NCBI GenBank assembly: GCA_023091665.1
Contig: JALJCQ010000013.1
Coordinates: 930,001-994,000 of the forward strand
Source of the DNA: Pythium myriotylum
Lineage: Eukaryota > Oomycota > Peronosporomycetes > Pythiales > Pythiaceae
Direction of reading: 5' to 3'
DNA length: 64,000 nucleotides
Shown here: positions 43,381 to 53,887 of the stretch, one piece after another
Position numbering within the stretch: position 1 is the first letter of the stretch
How the letters are laid out: every line of letters begins with the position of its first letter
Notes under the pieces: model-generated
The model's database searches: none
What the model was told of the DNA's origin: nothing
What the model saw: only the letters and a program-made list of their open reading frames with translations
Position numbers and translations under genes: made by a program

Positions 43381-43590
43381 CTATTTGACCGTGAAGCCCT
43401 CGCTCCGCAGACACTGCTTGTGGGCCTCGATCACGTCCTTGCACAGGTCCTCGCCGTTGGTGACGACGCAGAGGTCGCGCGCCTTCTTGGTCTCGGGACA
43501 CGAGCAGCAGATCTTCTTGCCCGACTTGCCCAGCACCGGCGCGGCCGCCGGCGCCGCTGACGAGCTCGAGACGCTTCCGTTGTCGGCCAT
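43381..43590 (-). CDS. COX17: COX17 copper chaperone for cytochrome c oxidase
   Basis: 69 residues from ATG 43590. COX17 carries Cu(I) in the mitochondrial intermembrane space to SCO1 and COX11. The metal site KKICCSCPETKKARD and the twin CX9C helices (Cys in ARDLC, EDLC, EAHKQC, plus the CSC cysteine) are complete, and the end CLRSEGF is typical. Length is normal (human 63, yeast 69). The disordered Ser/Ala-rich N-terminus is ordinary. It is convergent with the SENP gene. Confidence 0.96.
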   Translation of the reverse strand: MADNGSVSSSSAAPAAAPVLGKSGKKICCSCPETKKARDLCVVTNGEDLCKDVIEAHKQCLRSEGFTVK

Positions 43591-44065
43591 CGTGGCGATG
43601 TGAGATGTGGCGCCGATGTCGCTTCTTGGCAACTGGAGCTCCTGGCTGGAAATGGGCAAGTTCTAGATCGTCGACGGAAGGCTAAAACACTGTTTTGGAG
43701 GATCTAATCCACCAATCAAAATACAGAAAATGGGATAATCACGTCGAAATGGAAAATACAGCGATCTGATTGGCTGGAAGCTCTACAAAAACACGCACGG
43801 GACACTGGCCCACATCACCAAGACAGAGACCCTTCAGTAGATGATAAAATGTGACATATCCGAGCCGGATGATACAGGCTCCAAGGTACGACCCCGATCT
43901 CCTGGAGAAGGGGGGAAAGCCCTGGGCTGCCCTGTCATCCACCACCAAGCCAGTGGGCGCTCCGTGCATGCGACGAGCGTCTCTCTCTCATGCATTGTAC
44001 TAATACTTCCACAAGCCAGTGCAACGTGTCCCGCGTAATCTCGTAAATATGCAATTTGCTTCCTT
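43591..44065. promoter_or_regulatory. COX17 upstream region with CCAATCAAAATA
   Basis: 475 bases. The 12-mer CCAATCAAAATA lies at 43712-43723, about 120 bases from the COX17 start, and a second GATTGGCTGG CCAAT box (minus) is near 43767. The remainder has no recognised gene. Confidence 0.4.
43712..43723 (+). promoter_or_regulatory. CCAATCAAAATA element upstream of COX17
   Basis: Exact copy of the 12-mer; about 120 bases upstream of the COX17 start codon, inverted relative to it. Confidence 0.4.
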
Positions 44066-45064
44066 TTATTCACTTGTGGTTACGCTATCGCAACGCATGC
44101 ACAGAGAATTTGTACACGGGTGGCCGCACCGCGAGCAGAACGAGCCGGCGACCGACTCGCGGTGGAGCCAGTCCCCGTGGTTGTCTCGGATGTGGGCCAG
44201 CAGGGCGTCGCGTCGCCGGAAGAGCACTGTGCAGTAGGGACAGAGCTCTCGGATCTCGTCGTCGACATGGGGCGTCGTATTGGTCGTGAGCAGGATCGCG
44301 ACGGGCACGTCGGCGACTGCGTCTTCGTTCTCTTCATCAATAAATAACAGATCGTTGGCCGTCACGAACGGCACCGGCTCCTCGAACGACGGCGACGGGC
44401 TATACTGGATGAACCGCACGGCTCGGTGCACGGCTCGGAGCCTCAGCGGGAAGATCAGCGGAGCCTGGTGCTTCTTCTTCTCCATGGTGAGGAACCCGAC
44501 GGCCTTGTGGAGGTCTCGGCTGAAGCCCAGCGGGGGCGTCTGCGAGAACCCGACCGAGTGGCCGGGCCAGACCGAGCTCGCGAGCGTGAACTTGGTCTCG
44601 CGCGTGAGGGGCTTGGAGCGGTCGGGGATCTGGATCTGGAAGACCGTCTGCTCGTCGCGCGTGTCGGACCACTTGAGGTACTTGGAGACGCGGGTCGCGC
44701 GCAAATACCGCTGCGTGCTCACCGAGACGATCTGCACTTTCATCATGTCGTGGATCGAGCGCTCACGCACTTCCGAGATGGGGATGATGCGCACAAACTC
44801 GGCGTCGCCGCCGGTCTCGGGCGTGCAGCCGCACTGCGACTTGTAAAAGCACGAGGCCACGCTGTCCTTGGCGCGGCTGTGCACGTAGACCTCGTATCCT
44901 TGCCAGAAGAACTGCAGCGCGATGTGGTCGTTGGACGTCACGCGCGAGTTGAGCGCCGGCGGCGCGTCGGCCGAGTGCGCCGACGACCGCGTGGACGCGC
45001 GCGAGCGGTTCACGAGCTCCATGTCGTGCGGCTCGAGGTCGAGCTCGGGGCTCCAGGTCGCCAT
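44066..45064 (-). CDS. Orphan protein with C-terminal C2H2-like and cysteine-rich zinc site
   Basis: 332 residues from ATG 45064 (the frame continues upstream to 45175, but this ATG is followed by normal coding composition). The N-terminal about 230 residues look like a beta-rich domain (HIALQFFWQGYEVYVHSR, VQIVSVSTQRYLRATRV, ETKFTLASSVWPGHSVGF) that I do not recognise; the repeating strands suggest a trefoil or sandwich. At the end is a C2H2 finger (CPYCTVLF, HIRDNH) followed by a knot CSRCGHPC, LCMRC of the double-zinc-ribbon type. A single finger plus ribbon points to protein or nucleic-acid binding; function unknown. Confidence 0.65.
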   Translation of the reverse strand: MATWSPELDLEPHDMELVNRSRASTRSSAHSADAPPALNSRVTSNDHIALQFFWQGYEVYVHSRAKDSVASCFYKSQCGCTPETGGDAEFVRIIPISEVRERSIHDMMKVQIVSVSTQRYLRATRVSKYLKWSDTRDEQTVFQIQIPDRSKPLTRETKFTLASSVWPGHSVGFSQTPPLGFSRDLHKAVGFLTMEKKKHQAPLIFPLRLRAVHRAVRFIQYSPSPSFEEPVPFVTANDLLFIDEENEDAVADVPVAILLTTNTTPHVDDEIRELCPYCTVLFRRRDALLAHIRDNHGDWLHRESVAGSFCSRCGHPCTNSLCMRCDSVTTSE

Positions 45065-45560
45065 GTCGGGAGTGTGGCGCGCGAGATCGTAATCGCCTAG
45101 TGAGGAGCTCCGTCGGACTCGAGGGCGTCGCAGATAGCAGCGGTGACCTTGATGATGGACACCAGAGGCACTCACTCACGCGGGCCGGTGCCTGTTCTTT
45201 TTTTCCGTTGTTCTCCTGGGAGGGGACGACCGGGGACTGTGGGGGACGGTCGCGGTGACAGTTCGTAGAAGGGGTAGGGGAAGCGGACGCGACCCCTAGC
45301 CCGTTGATGATTTTGCCGCGGCTGTGGCGCGACCGGAGAACTAAACTGAAGGGGGGTGGTCCCCCCTGTTTGATCACGTCGGGCGGGCAGAGTAAGGTGA
45401 CAAACCTGCGGAAGCGACGGCAGGCTCTCTCTCTCTTCCTCGCTGGCGGCTGCACACGGCAGCTGAGCATGGGGTAGGACACTGCGCTGCGTTCAGCCAC
45501 GCGCGAAGACAGTGTATGTACAGTATGGGATGTCGGCAAGTCGCTGGGAAGGAGTACGAC

Positions 45561-45708
45561 ACGGCGGTGGATTATGGTGGCTGTGGACAGAGAGACTCAC
45601 CTCCGGCCGGACGCCACAATTCAGTTCCGCCCTCAAGGAAGCTGAACAACACGGCGGATTATTATCCCAGTGGACGGAGAGACTCAGCTCCGGACACGCC
45701 ACACATAG
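45561..45708. repeat. Two imperfect direct copies, period about 90 bases
   Basis: Copy 1 begins at 45561 and copy 2 at 45651. Both start ACGGCGG, share GTGGAC, GAGAGACTCA, CTCCGG and CGCCACA in order, and diverge between these words. They have drifted, so the duplication is old or the spacing words are conserved for a reason. Confidence 0.65.
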
Positions 45709-45788
45709 TGGAGTCGTGGACGGAACCGTTAGTCCAACGTTGGGACGAAAATATGTAGGGTGTCTGGAGAGGAGCTCGGGAGCCACAT

Positions 45789-45806
45789 ACACACACACAC
45801 ACACAC
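45789..45806. repeat. CA dinucleotide tract
   Basis: A pure AC run of nine units in the gene-free region. Confidence 0.85.
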
Positions 45807-46415
45807 TTTCCGCCTCGAGAAGACAGCGTTTCGTTTCGCCTTCCGTCTCACGAAGCCTTTGGCGAGAGATCTGTCCAGAAGCTACTTCGAGCGGACCCGC
45901 CTCTTCTTGGTCTCGGAAACGGATATCAGATCCCCCGACGCCAACGGACACAGAGAGGCTGCACGTCTCAAGTCCAGTTGGGTGCTGGGCCCAAGAGTCT
46001 CCGCTGGCCAGTGGGCAGAGTTGAAGTTGGAAAACGTCCGCGCGCCATGCCACTCTTCGCACGCGCTGTTTCGATGGGGCTCAGCAAGATGGCAAGAGAG
46101 GGGAGAGCTGCGCCGAGATCGACGCACTCTCGACTGAAACGAGTTGGTACGCCAACGCCAACGGGTACCGATCTAGTTCCAAAACCAGGTGCGACAAACA
46201 CGAAACGCTTAGTAGGCGGGCAACCGAATATTTCCCGGATATTTTACGGCTTCGCCCCACGTCTTCCACGCTCGCGTAACCTAACGCGGGCTGGTGGGTT
46301 ACTCTTTCCTGTGTTGGAACTGGGCGAATCAAGCTAATTAGCCTGCCACAAGGCTAGTATGTGGACCACCCACCCACACACCTCGCGCCATTATGGGCCA
46401 CGGCGGAACCACACG

Positions 46416-47673
46416 ATGAAGCTCCCGCAGCTCGTCTACCGCGACCTGCTGCTCGCGGCGCGCGCGCTCGACCGCAGCGTCGCCGTGCGCGCGCTCGTGT
46501 CCTCCAACATGCTCGTGCGGCCCGTGGCCGGCGAGCGCAAGACGCGGCTGCCGCACGTCGAGGCCTTCAACCGCGAGCTGCTCGCGTTCCTGGAGCACCG
46601 CTCCTACTACATGCCGTCGCGAGACCGCGCGAGCGTCGAGGCTGTCGTGCGCGAGCGCTTCCGCGCGCCGCTCGAGGAAGCCACGCAGCGCCAGGCGCTC
46701 GACACGGCGCTCGTGGCGCTCAAGGCGCTCAACGACTGCCTGGCCCACGCCGCGGACGTCGGCGTGCTCGAAGGTGCCGCGGCGCACAAGCGCACGAGCA
46801 AGTCGGCGAGAGGCATGCTCGGGCGCGCCAAGGCCAAGCGCTCGAAGCTCGTCAAGGAGCTCACGATCGCGCAGGCGCTGCGCGAAAAGGCCATCGAGAA
46901 GCCGCCGATCAGCGTGCGCGTGGCCGACCAGGTCACGACGGGCGTGTTCTTGCTGGCGCACCCGATACTCAACGGGATCTTCAGTCGCTCGGTGATCTTG
47001 CTGACCGAGCACTCGAGCAAAGGCACCAAGGGCTTCATTGTGAACCGCCCGACGAAAGTGCCGCTCATGAAGCGGTTCAAGGTGCATCCTCGCATCATGC
47101 GCGCGTTCGGCTCGAGCAAAGTTCGAAAGGGCGGCCCACTGCGGACAGACTTCGCGGAGGTGAGCTTCCCAGTTCGCACAGGTAGTTTCAAAGAAGCAAC
47201 TGACAGTATTTCCTGCTTTTGTTTTGGGGGCTCAGATTCTCCACGCACAGAACGAGCTGGGCGGCGAGCGGATCGTCACGAGCAACTTCAAGACAGCGAG
47301 CAACGACGAGCTGTACCAGGGCATTGATCTCGACGAGGCAGCTCAAGCAGTCGAGTCGGGCAAGATCAAGCAGACGGATGTCGTATTTATCAACGGAATG
47401 TCCTCGTGGACCCCTGGTCAGCTGGACGGAGAGATGCAGCGCGGCACGTGGGTGGCCGTTCGTGCGCCACTCTCAGTCGCGATCAGTGCGCAAAAGGATC
47501 TGTGGAGCGAAATGATGGGCCGATTAGGAGGCGAGTACGAAGCTTTTAGTCAAATGCCATCTGTGGACGAAGGGGACGATTTCGACGACGACTTTGAGGA
47601 TCTGGATGAGAGTGATTTCGAAGGCCTCGAAGACAGCGACGACGGTGAGGAGGAAGACTCCGACGACGAATAG
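46416..47673 (+). CDS. YqgE/AlgH (DUF179, UPF0301) domain protein with LYR-like N-terminus
   Basis: Exons 46416-47159 and 47236-47673; 1182 bases, 393 residues. An ATG at 46359 would add 19 residues. The second half is an AlgH/YqgE domain: GVFLLAHPIL, RSVILLTEHSSKGTKGFIVN, RKGGPL, and, after the intron, WTPGQLDGEMQRGTWV. The N-terminal 80 residues (LVYRDLLLAARAL, later VRERFRAP) resemble a LYR-type helical bundle with Val for Leu. A Lys/Arg-rich linker joins them and the last 35 residues are almost all Asp/Glu/Ser. Eukaryotic members are generally organellar; biochemical role unknown even in bacteria. Confidence 0.82.
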
Positions 47674-47821
47674 AACACAGCAACTGTAATAGAGGATCCC
47701 ATTGGCATTGAATATGGTGGTATTGTAATATGGGAGTAGAGCTATGGATGGTACAGTGGTGCAATGCACCGACGGGTGTTCATGTGATAGATGCGATGGG
47801 TCAATATGAAGAAGGGTGGTG

Positions 47822-48688
47822 TCATTCCGCAGACTCCAAGGTCTTGGCGCGGAGCTTCGAGCGGATCGAGCTATTGCCGATGCCTCCGATACCGAAAGCG
47901 GGACCGATGCGCGCGATGCGAGCAAGCGAGGAGCGGAAATACTCACGCCGGATAAACTGGATGCGTGCTGCTCGTTCAGCTGCCGGGTGGTTATAGAGAT
48001 CCAGCCCGAGCAGGTGGAGAGGCGTCGACAGGATCTGCACAGCGATCGGCGCGCCGATCTGGGCGACCACGTTGGTTGTCTTCTCGCTAATGCCGTAGCC
48101 ACTGAGCTTCTCAGTGATCACCTTCGGGGCGTGGAAGCACGAGACGACCGTGAGCGAGTCACGAACAGCGAAGAGCCCGATAGATGCGAGCGGGAACGGG
48201 TGGGGCTTGACCACGCCAAACATACGAGCAAACGCTCGGTCCTTGGCGATGACGGCCGTCATGTTGACGAGCGTCGTGGCGCCGAGCTTCTGCATGCTGC
48301 CGTCTTCCTGTCTCCAGTCGAAGAATGTGTCGAACGTGTTGGCCGTAGCATACGTGGCCGCGTAGAGACCGAAGATCCAGGCAAACTCTCGGGTCTTGCA
48401 GAACTGGATCGGGTGCATGACGAAGCTCTTGGAGAGCTCCTTGACTCCGTGGACGAGCGTGCGCTTGCCGCTGGCGTTCTCGGCGACGGCGCGGTCGACG
48501 ATGGTGATGAACGGCGAGACGCCGAACGACGAGATCGTGGCGGCCGTCAAGTCGATGCCGAAGCGCGTGAACAGCGTCGCCACGCTGCTCGAGCGGTGGT
48601 GTTCCTTGGTCGTGAGGGCTTCATCCATCTTCTGCAGCGCCAGATGCACTGGCGCTGTGGGCACCGGCGGCGCGATCGTGGGGATCAT
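47822..48688 (-). CDS. Membrane protein of unrecognised family, copy 1
   Basis: 288 residues from ATG 48688. About 60 percent of positions after residue 40 match the gene at 49850-50644, so the two are paralogues. Shared blocks: VSPFITIVDRA.AENASG, FGLY.ATYATAN, DGSM.KL, MFGVVKP.PFPL.SIGLF, LTVVSCFHAP, VAVQILSTPLHLLGLDLYNH and RSSLAR.AR.GPAFG.GGIGN. Several blocks are hydrophobic helices, giving perhaps four to six membrane passes with three-fold-like spacing. It lacks the PX[DE]XX[KR] signature of mitochondrial carriers. I do not recognise the family; organelle membrane location is a guess. Confidence 0.72.
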   Translation of the reverse strand: MIPTIAPPVPTAPVHLALQKMDEALTTKEHHRSSSVATLFTRFGIDLTAATISSFGVSPFITIVDRAVAENASGKRTLVHGVKELSKSFVMHPIQFCKTREFAWIFGLYAATYATANTFDTFFDWRQEDGSMQKLGATTLVNMTAVIAKDRAFARMFGVVKPHPFPLASIGLFAVRDSLTVVSCFHAPKVITEKLSGYGISEKTTNVVAQIGAPIAVQILSTPLHLLGLDLYNHPAAERAARIQFIRREYFRSSLARIARIGPAFGIGGIGNSSIRSKLRAKTLESAE

Positions 48689-49849
48689 CACGCGGCAAAT
48701 GAGACTCTGACCAACTCGCTACACAAGGGGGCACTACATACCTCCCAGAAAAAGACGCGAGGCAGCACGCAGACTAAAAGAAGCTCGTCGTCGAGCAAGA
48801 TCCTCGGGATCAGATGCGGAGGATGGCGCGCCGTGCAAAATTAGCTCGGCGAGACACGCTGGGATCCTGCTGGTGCTTGCGCGCAACTGCCAGGGCGAGG
48901 ACGAGAGCAAAACGACGGCTCTTGCACCACGACAGCAGCGATCTCGAAGAGTGAGCGAGCAGTCCTCACGCCAAGCGCACAGGCCACGCCGGTCGGTGGG
49001 GCTTCAATGGGGGGCAGGGCAGGGGAGCTTCGATTCGATGGCCGTCGGAGCAGCGGAGGGAGATGGATGCAAACGAATTTGAGAGGGAGGCAAGTGCAAA
49101 CGGGTGGTACACGACCAGAAAGCATCGAAGCGCACATAAAACGGGCGCTCGTCTCCCACAACCCTTCAACTTGTCTTGATTTTGCAACTCTATTGGTGGT
49201 AGTTGTTATATAAGGGTATCGATGTCGCTGACGTGGTGTGTGCGGAGGTCGGGGTAGGGTACGTAGTCGCGTATGATTGGTTTAAAGTGCGATGAAGGAG
49301 TGATGGTCCCGCAGCCATGACGTCACCCGCATCACCACGCCCCAAGCATCAAGCATCGTGGGGTCGTGGGCTCCATGGTCGATCTCTATGGAAAAGAGTC
49401 CAGCGACTGCGCTGCATAGAGATCGCGGGGGATCGATCGGCGTCGGTCCATGGAGAAGAGCGCGTTCATTAGTCGCGGGCGTGGAGAGTCTGAGACTCTG
49501 AGAGTCGAGAGAGAGCGAGAGAGACGCTCGCTCGTCGGGGGTCTTGGGATCCTTAGATGGTCTTCTCGCTGGCGTCGTCGTGACGTCATGGGCGTGGCGT
49601 CGACTGCGTCCGAGATTCGCTCGATTACGTACGGTTGAGCTGGAGCGGTTAATGCGCACGCCACTGTATGTACCGTACGACGCTCGAAGAGAAGGATTGG
49701 GACACGCGAGAGAAAGAGAAGGATACGAAAAGGAGTCGTGGGATTTCGAGTTAAAGAATTCACCGTTTGGAATAAATAAACGAGGAGGAAGGCTTGGCTC
49801 ATGCACAGAGACAGCAAGCTCGGGCTCCCGAGGAGACAAGAGGCTCGGT
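48689..49849. other. Gene-free stretch between paralogues
   Basis: 1.16 kb. The first part is the promoter of copy 1. I see no gene; ORFs are antisense or domain-free. A GA-rich stretch around 49500-49535 precedes the 3' side of copy 2. Confidence 0.55.
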
Positions 49850-50644
49850 TTACTCCATGAACTCGCGGAAGCGAGTGCGGAGCGTCGTGTTGCCGATGCC
49901 GCCGAGACCGAAGGCTGGGCCGACGCGGGCCACGCGGGCCAGCGACGAGCGGAAGGACTCCCGCTGGATGAACTGGAGGCGGGCCTTGACGTCGGCGACC
50001 GGGTGGTTGTACAGGTCGAGGCCGAGCAGGTGGAGCGGCGTCGAGAGGATCTGGACTGCCACCGGAGCACCGACCTGGGCCACGACGCTCGTGGTGGCCT
50101 CGTCGATGCCGAGGGCCTTGAACTTCTCCGTGATGACCTGCGGCGCGTGGAAGCACGAGACGACCGTGAGGCCGTCGCGGATGGCGAAGAGGCCGATGGA
50201 GGAGAGCGGGAACGGGCGCGGCTTGACGACACCGAACATGCGGGCGAAGGCGAGGTCCTTGGCGACGACCGTGGTCATGTTGACGACCGTCGTGGCCGCG
50301 AGCTTGGGCATGCTGCCGTCCTGTTCCTTCCACTCGTAGGCCGTCTCGAACGAGTTGGCCGTGGCGTACGTGGCCGTGTAGAGACCAAAGATCATGGCGA
50401 ACTCGCGCGAGCGACAGAACTGGAACGGGTGGCGCACAAAGTTGAGCGAGAGCTCCTTGACGGCGTGCATGAGCGTGCGGCGGCCGCTGGCGTTCTCGGC
50501 GATGGCGCGGTCCACGATGGTGATGAAGGGCGAGACAGCAAAGGACGCAACAGAGGCAGCGGCAAAGTCGGCGCCGAAGCGCTTGCCGAGGACAGCGAGG
50601 GCACGGGCGTCCTGGCGCTCGGTGATGAAGGCGGCGTCTTCCAT
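49850..50644 (-). CDS. Membrane protein of unrecognised family, copy 2
   Basis: 264 residues from ATG 50644 (MEDAAFITERQDARALAVL). An upstream ATG at 50826 opens a different frame (MALLGGLSSATYMYYGTVYQ) and could be a first exon, but no phase-correct splice was found. Same conserved blocks as copy 1 at 47822-48688, in the same orientation 1.2 kb away, so this is a tandem duplication. The N-termini differ completely (copy 1 has a Pro-rich start), suggesting different targeting or partners. Function unknown. Confidence 0.72.
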   Translation of the reverse strand: MEDAAFITERQDARALAVLGKRFGADFAAASVASFAVSPFITIVDRAIAENASGRRTLMHAVKELSLNFVRHPFQFCRSREFAMIFGLYTATYATANSFETAYEWKEQDGSMPKLAATTVVNMTTVVAKDLAFARMFGVVKPRPFPLSSIGLFAIRDGLTVVSCFHAPQVITEKFKALGIDEATTSVVAQVGAPVAVQILSTPLHLLGLDLYNHPVADVKARLQFIQRESFRSSLARVARVGPAFGLGGIGNTTLRTRFREFME

Positions 50645-53350
50645 TGTGATAAGTGGCTTCGTGGGGGTGGTGGCGCTGGCTTGTGCTGGAGGTGGCGATT
50701 TCGCAAATGAGGAAGATGCACGACGAGCTCGACCCACATGGGTGTGGAGTCTCCACTTGTGGCTGCCTGGTACACGGTACCGTAGTACATGTACGTGGCG
50801 CTGGACAGGCCACCGAGCAGCGCCATACAAACTCCAAGTGCACGCCGTCAAATGAGCTCTCGTTGAAGTCAAAACAGTGGGCAGCGCGATCGGATTCGAG
50901 AGGGATCCAACTGAAAATCAGTGGTGGGACGATCCTGACGGCAGACGAGCCAATGAAAAGACGCAAGACGATCCGGCCCAGTACGAACCCACAACCCTCG
51001 CCACAACCCCCAGAAGCGGCAATCATCCACCTCATTGACGACTCTTCACTTGCTTTTTGTATTCAAAGTTGCGGGATTACGGGTACCGTGAGAAAAATTT
51101 GGGGGGGGGGATTCCGGATGAGCTAAACGAGCCGAGATAGGGGTCGGGCTGTGGAGTGTTGGTGAGCTTTGCAGACGAGACGTCCTGCCCAAGTGGCTTC
51201 TTTTTGGACGCTGGCGGTTTCGTACAGCTCACTTGAAGTGGGAACGTTCAGGCAACCGGATGATGAACAGAAATCTCCCCAAGTTATGAAAGCTCACGTC
51301 TCCCCACATGGCGAAGCGAAGTTCGTCGGGGGAGACCGCGCGGAGAGGGCGTCGCGAGCGCAGCCACGGGTAACGCAATACCGAGTCGTTGCGTAGTCGC
51401 CAGAGAGGTCAAGTGGGCGCGTGGGTGTGAATCCATGTCCAGTGAACCTACGAATGGGATGGATGGCTGAATCTCGGGTCTTCTGTGCGGGGAGGAGAGC
51501 GTAAAAATGGCTTCGTTCTCGGATCGCGACTTCAAGCACTCGCTGTACGGCGCTTCAAGCTGGAAAGTGCGAGGCTACGGGACCAGTACGGTGCTGGGCA
51601 CCCGCTGGGATGGAGGCGAATCTGGCGACACGCAGTCGTGGCCAGCGCCCAGTCCAACGCCTCCACAAGTCTCGGGCGGTGCAGAGCCCGGCGGCGCAGG
51701 TGCTACCATGTGTTTTTCTCTCTCTCTTCGTGGTCTCGTGGTCGTCCCGAGCTTCAACCTCCAAGTCTGAGAGCTAATGCGCTACAACAACTCGAAGCCA
51801 TGTCGTGCGTTAAGCGAGCGGCAACGCAATGCCTCGATCGCAGCGAGCCACATATCGTGCGATTGGTGATTAACGCGAGTGTCAAGGTCATGCATTAAGG
51901 CAACGAGCGATCAATCGTTTCATTCGAATTCCCTCGGCTCAGTTGCTACAGACTGAACAGCACAAAGATCAACGGCAGGAGTTTCAAAGGGACTCGAAGA
52001 GCTCCTCGAGCGCGGTGGCCTTTCTCAGTAATCGAGCTGTAAAGGCAGTCTCACATGATCGGTTTGGAGAGGAAAATAAGTTCACAACATGAAGTGGAAA
52101 CGGGCAGAAAAGAATCCGGAAGGGGAATTGGACCAGTACGAACCCTGAGCCCTAGAGGATGGACGACCTTCCATCCCGCAACGGACACTCTTAAGAAACA
52201 ACTATCAATACAAAAGACGAGTATGCGTTGCGCATTAAAGCCGATCGAATCTCCGTTTGAGGTGTGGGTAGGGGTCTCGTCGGTTCGCAGAGTTGAAGTG
52301 AGAACAGTTGGTCTCTTAAACCAGTAGATGCGACCAGTGAATTGGATGAATGGCTCCATCCGTCCAGCCTCTCCAGTCATCATGAAAGCCTCCGAATGGA
52401 TGGATGCATTTGGATGAACCCGCGAGTGATCACCCTCCACCAAGATTTGTCTCAAGAGAAGTCTTCATCCGTCGCACGCCGCATCGGCTCTCCAAAGACG
52501 CGGAATTTCTCTCCCTGCTGTTGTTCCGAATGTTTTTCTTCAAAGGAACCTCACGACACGACGGTACGGGGCCTCGACACGGGATGGACGGAATACGCTA
52601 CACGACCACCACTGCGTTCTTGCCGAATCCGCGCAATCACCTCTTTGGCGCTCGTGCGTATCATACTGTAGCATCATCTTGGAATCACGTGAACGCCGAT
52701 TATCACGACGAGACTCGACGGGTGGGTTCCATCTCCGCTTGGGGCCCTGTCTTCTCTACTCAGATCTCCCGACCCGGGTGATCGGGACGTTGGAAGAGCG
52801 GAGGCCCGCCTCACCCATTTGGTGCCGTTGAGCTTCCCGGGCAACAGCTTTTCGAGCGCCTTTTCGGTCAGACACTGGAGCGAGCGCGCCCTGGCTGCTG
52901 CTCAATCTGAAATGGGATGCGCAGTCTTTATTGGTCGTGACGAGCAGTAGATGCGGAATACGGCGATGCGATTGGTCCACGAAGCCATGCGGTCGCTGCT
53001 GATTGGGCCACACGAATCGCCCGTGCCCACTCTAGGATGTGGATTCATCTCAGGGAGAGACCGTTACACAGCCTCCCGGTGTATACATACGTGGCTGTGA
53101 GTCACCGTGGGATTTTCCAGATGAACCTACAAAGATTTCTTTTTAGGATCACTGGAATATTTCACCATTGGCACAGACCGATCGGTTCAGTGGAGAAGGT
53201 ATCGACAAGAGAGCGATACACCGAGTTGGGTGCCCAATTACTGGTTGCGAGCCCAGCTGATCGCCGAGGGTTCACCCAGAGGCAGATCTTTTACCAGAGT
53301 TTCCCCCGCAAGAGGTCTTTTTTCTCAGTGTCTTCCTCGAGGTCGCAAGC

Positions 53351-53401
53351 TGGGACCTCAACTTGGACCTCCAGTTGGACCCTCGGACTTGGACCTTGAC
53401 C
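53351..53401. repeat. Short tandem repeats based on TTGGACCT
   Basis: Five imperfect copies of a 9-11 base unit (core GGACCT or GGACCC) in a row. Confidence 0.7.
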
Positions 53402-53887
53402 GCAGGAGACCTTAGAGGAAACAGATCCCTTTGCAAACTCACCCACCATGACCCGTAGGTCGAAGACACGTGCAGAGGTGGAGACTGTTCCTGTAGACGT
53501 CTGGCGGACAGACAGGGAGAATCCAGGCGCGCGGTTCCCCCTGGAGCGGGCCGCGATTTGCTCCTGGTTCTCGGTGAGATTCCTCGTGTCTCAAGATGAC
53601 CAGTCTTCTGCTCATCCACGAAGTGAAAGAGGCCGGAGAAACCAAGAAACGAGTCTGCAGGACCGATCCATTCGACGGTACCTACGATGGCTCGCAGGTG
53701 CGATTTTCGGGGGCGTCTTGGTTTTCGGGTCGTTGGACTCGTTTTTTCAAGGTTCATCTCAAAACAACCACCACCAAAAAATCAGAGAAAGTGACCATGC
53801 TCTGTGTTCACTTCACACGCATCTGATTGGCTATATGTATCAGACCCATCTCAGACGCGATCTATCACGCTCATTGGTCAAAATGAG

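Larger units (their letters stand above)
45065..46415. other. Gene-free 1.35 kb divergent region with repeats
   Basis: No supported gene; small ORFs on both strands lack domains. It contains an imperfect repeat with a 90-base period (45561 and 45651) and a CA tract (45789-45806). It must hold promoters for both flanking genes. Confidence 0.55.

Noticed and set aside
47822..50644. Mitochondrial carrier (SLC25) assignment for the paralogue pair
   Set aside because: The repeat PX[DE]XX[KR] signature is missing from all blocks.
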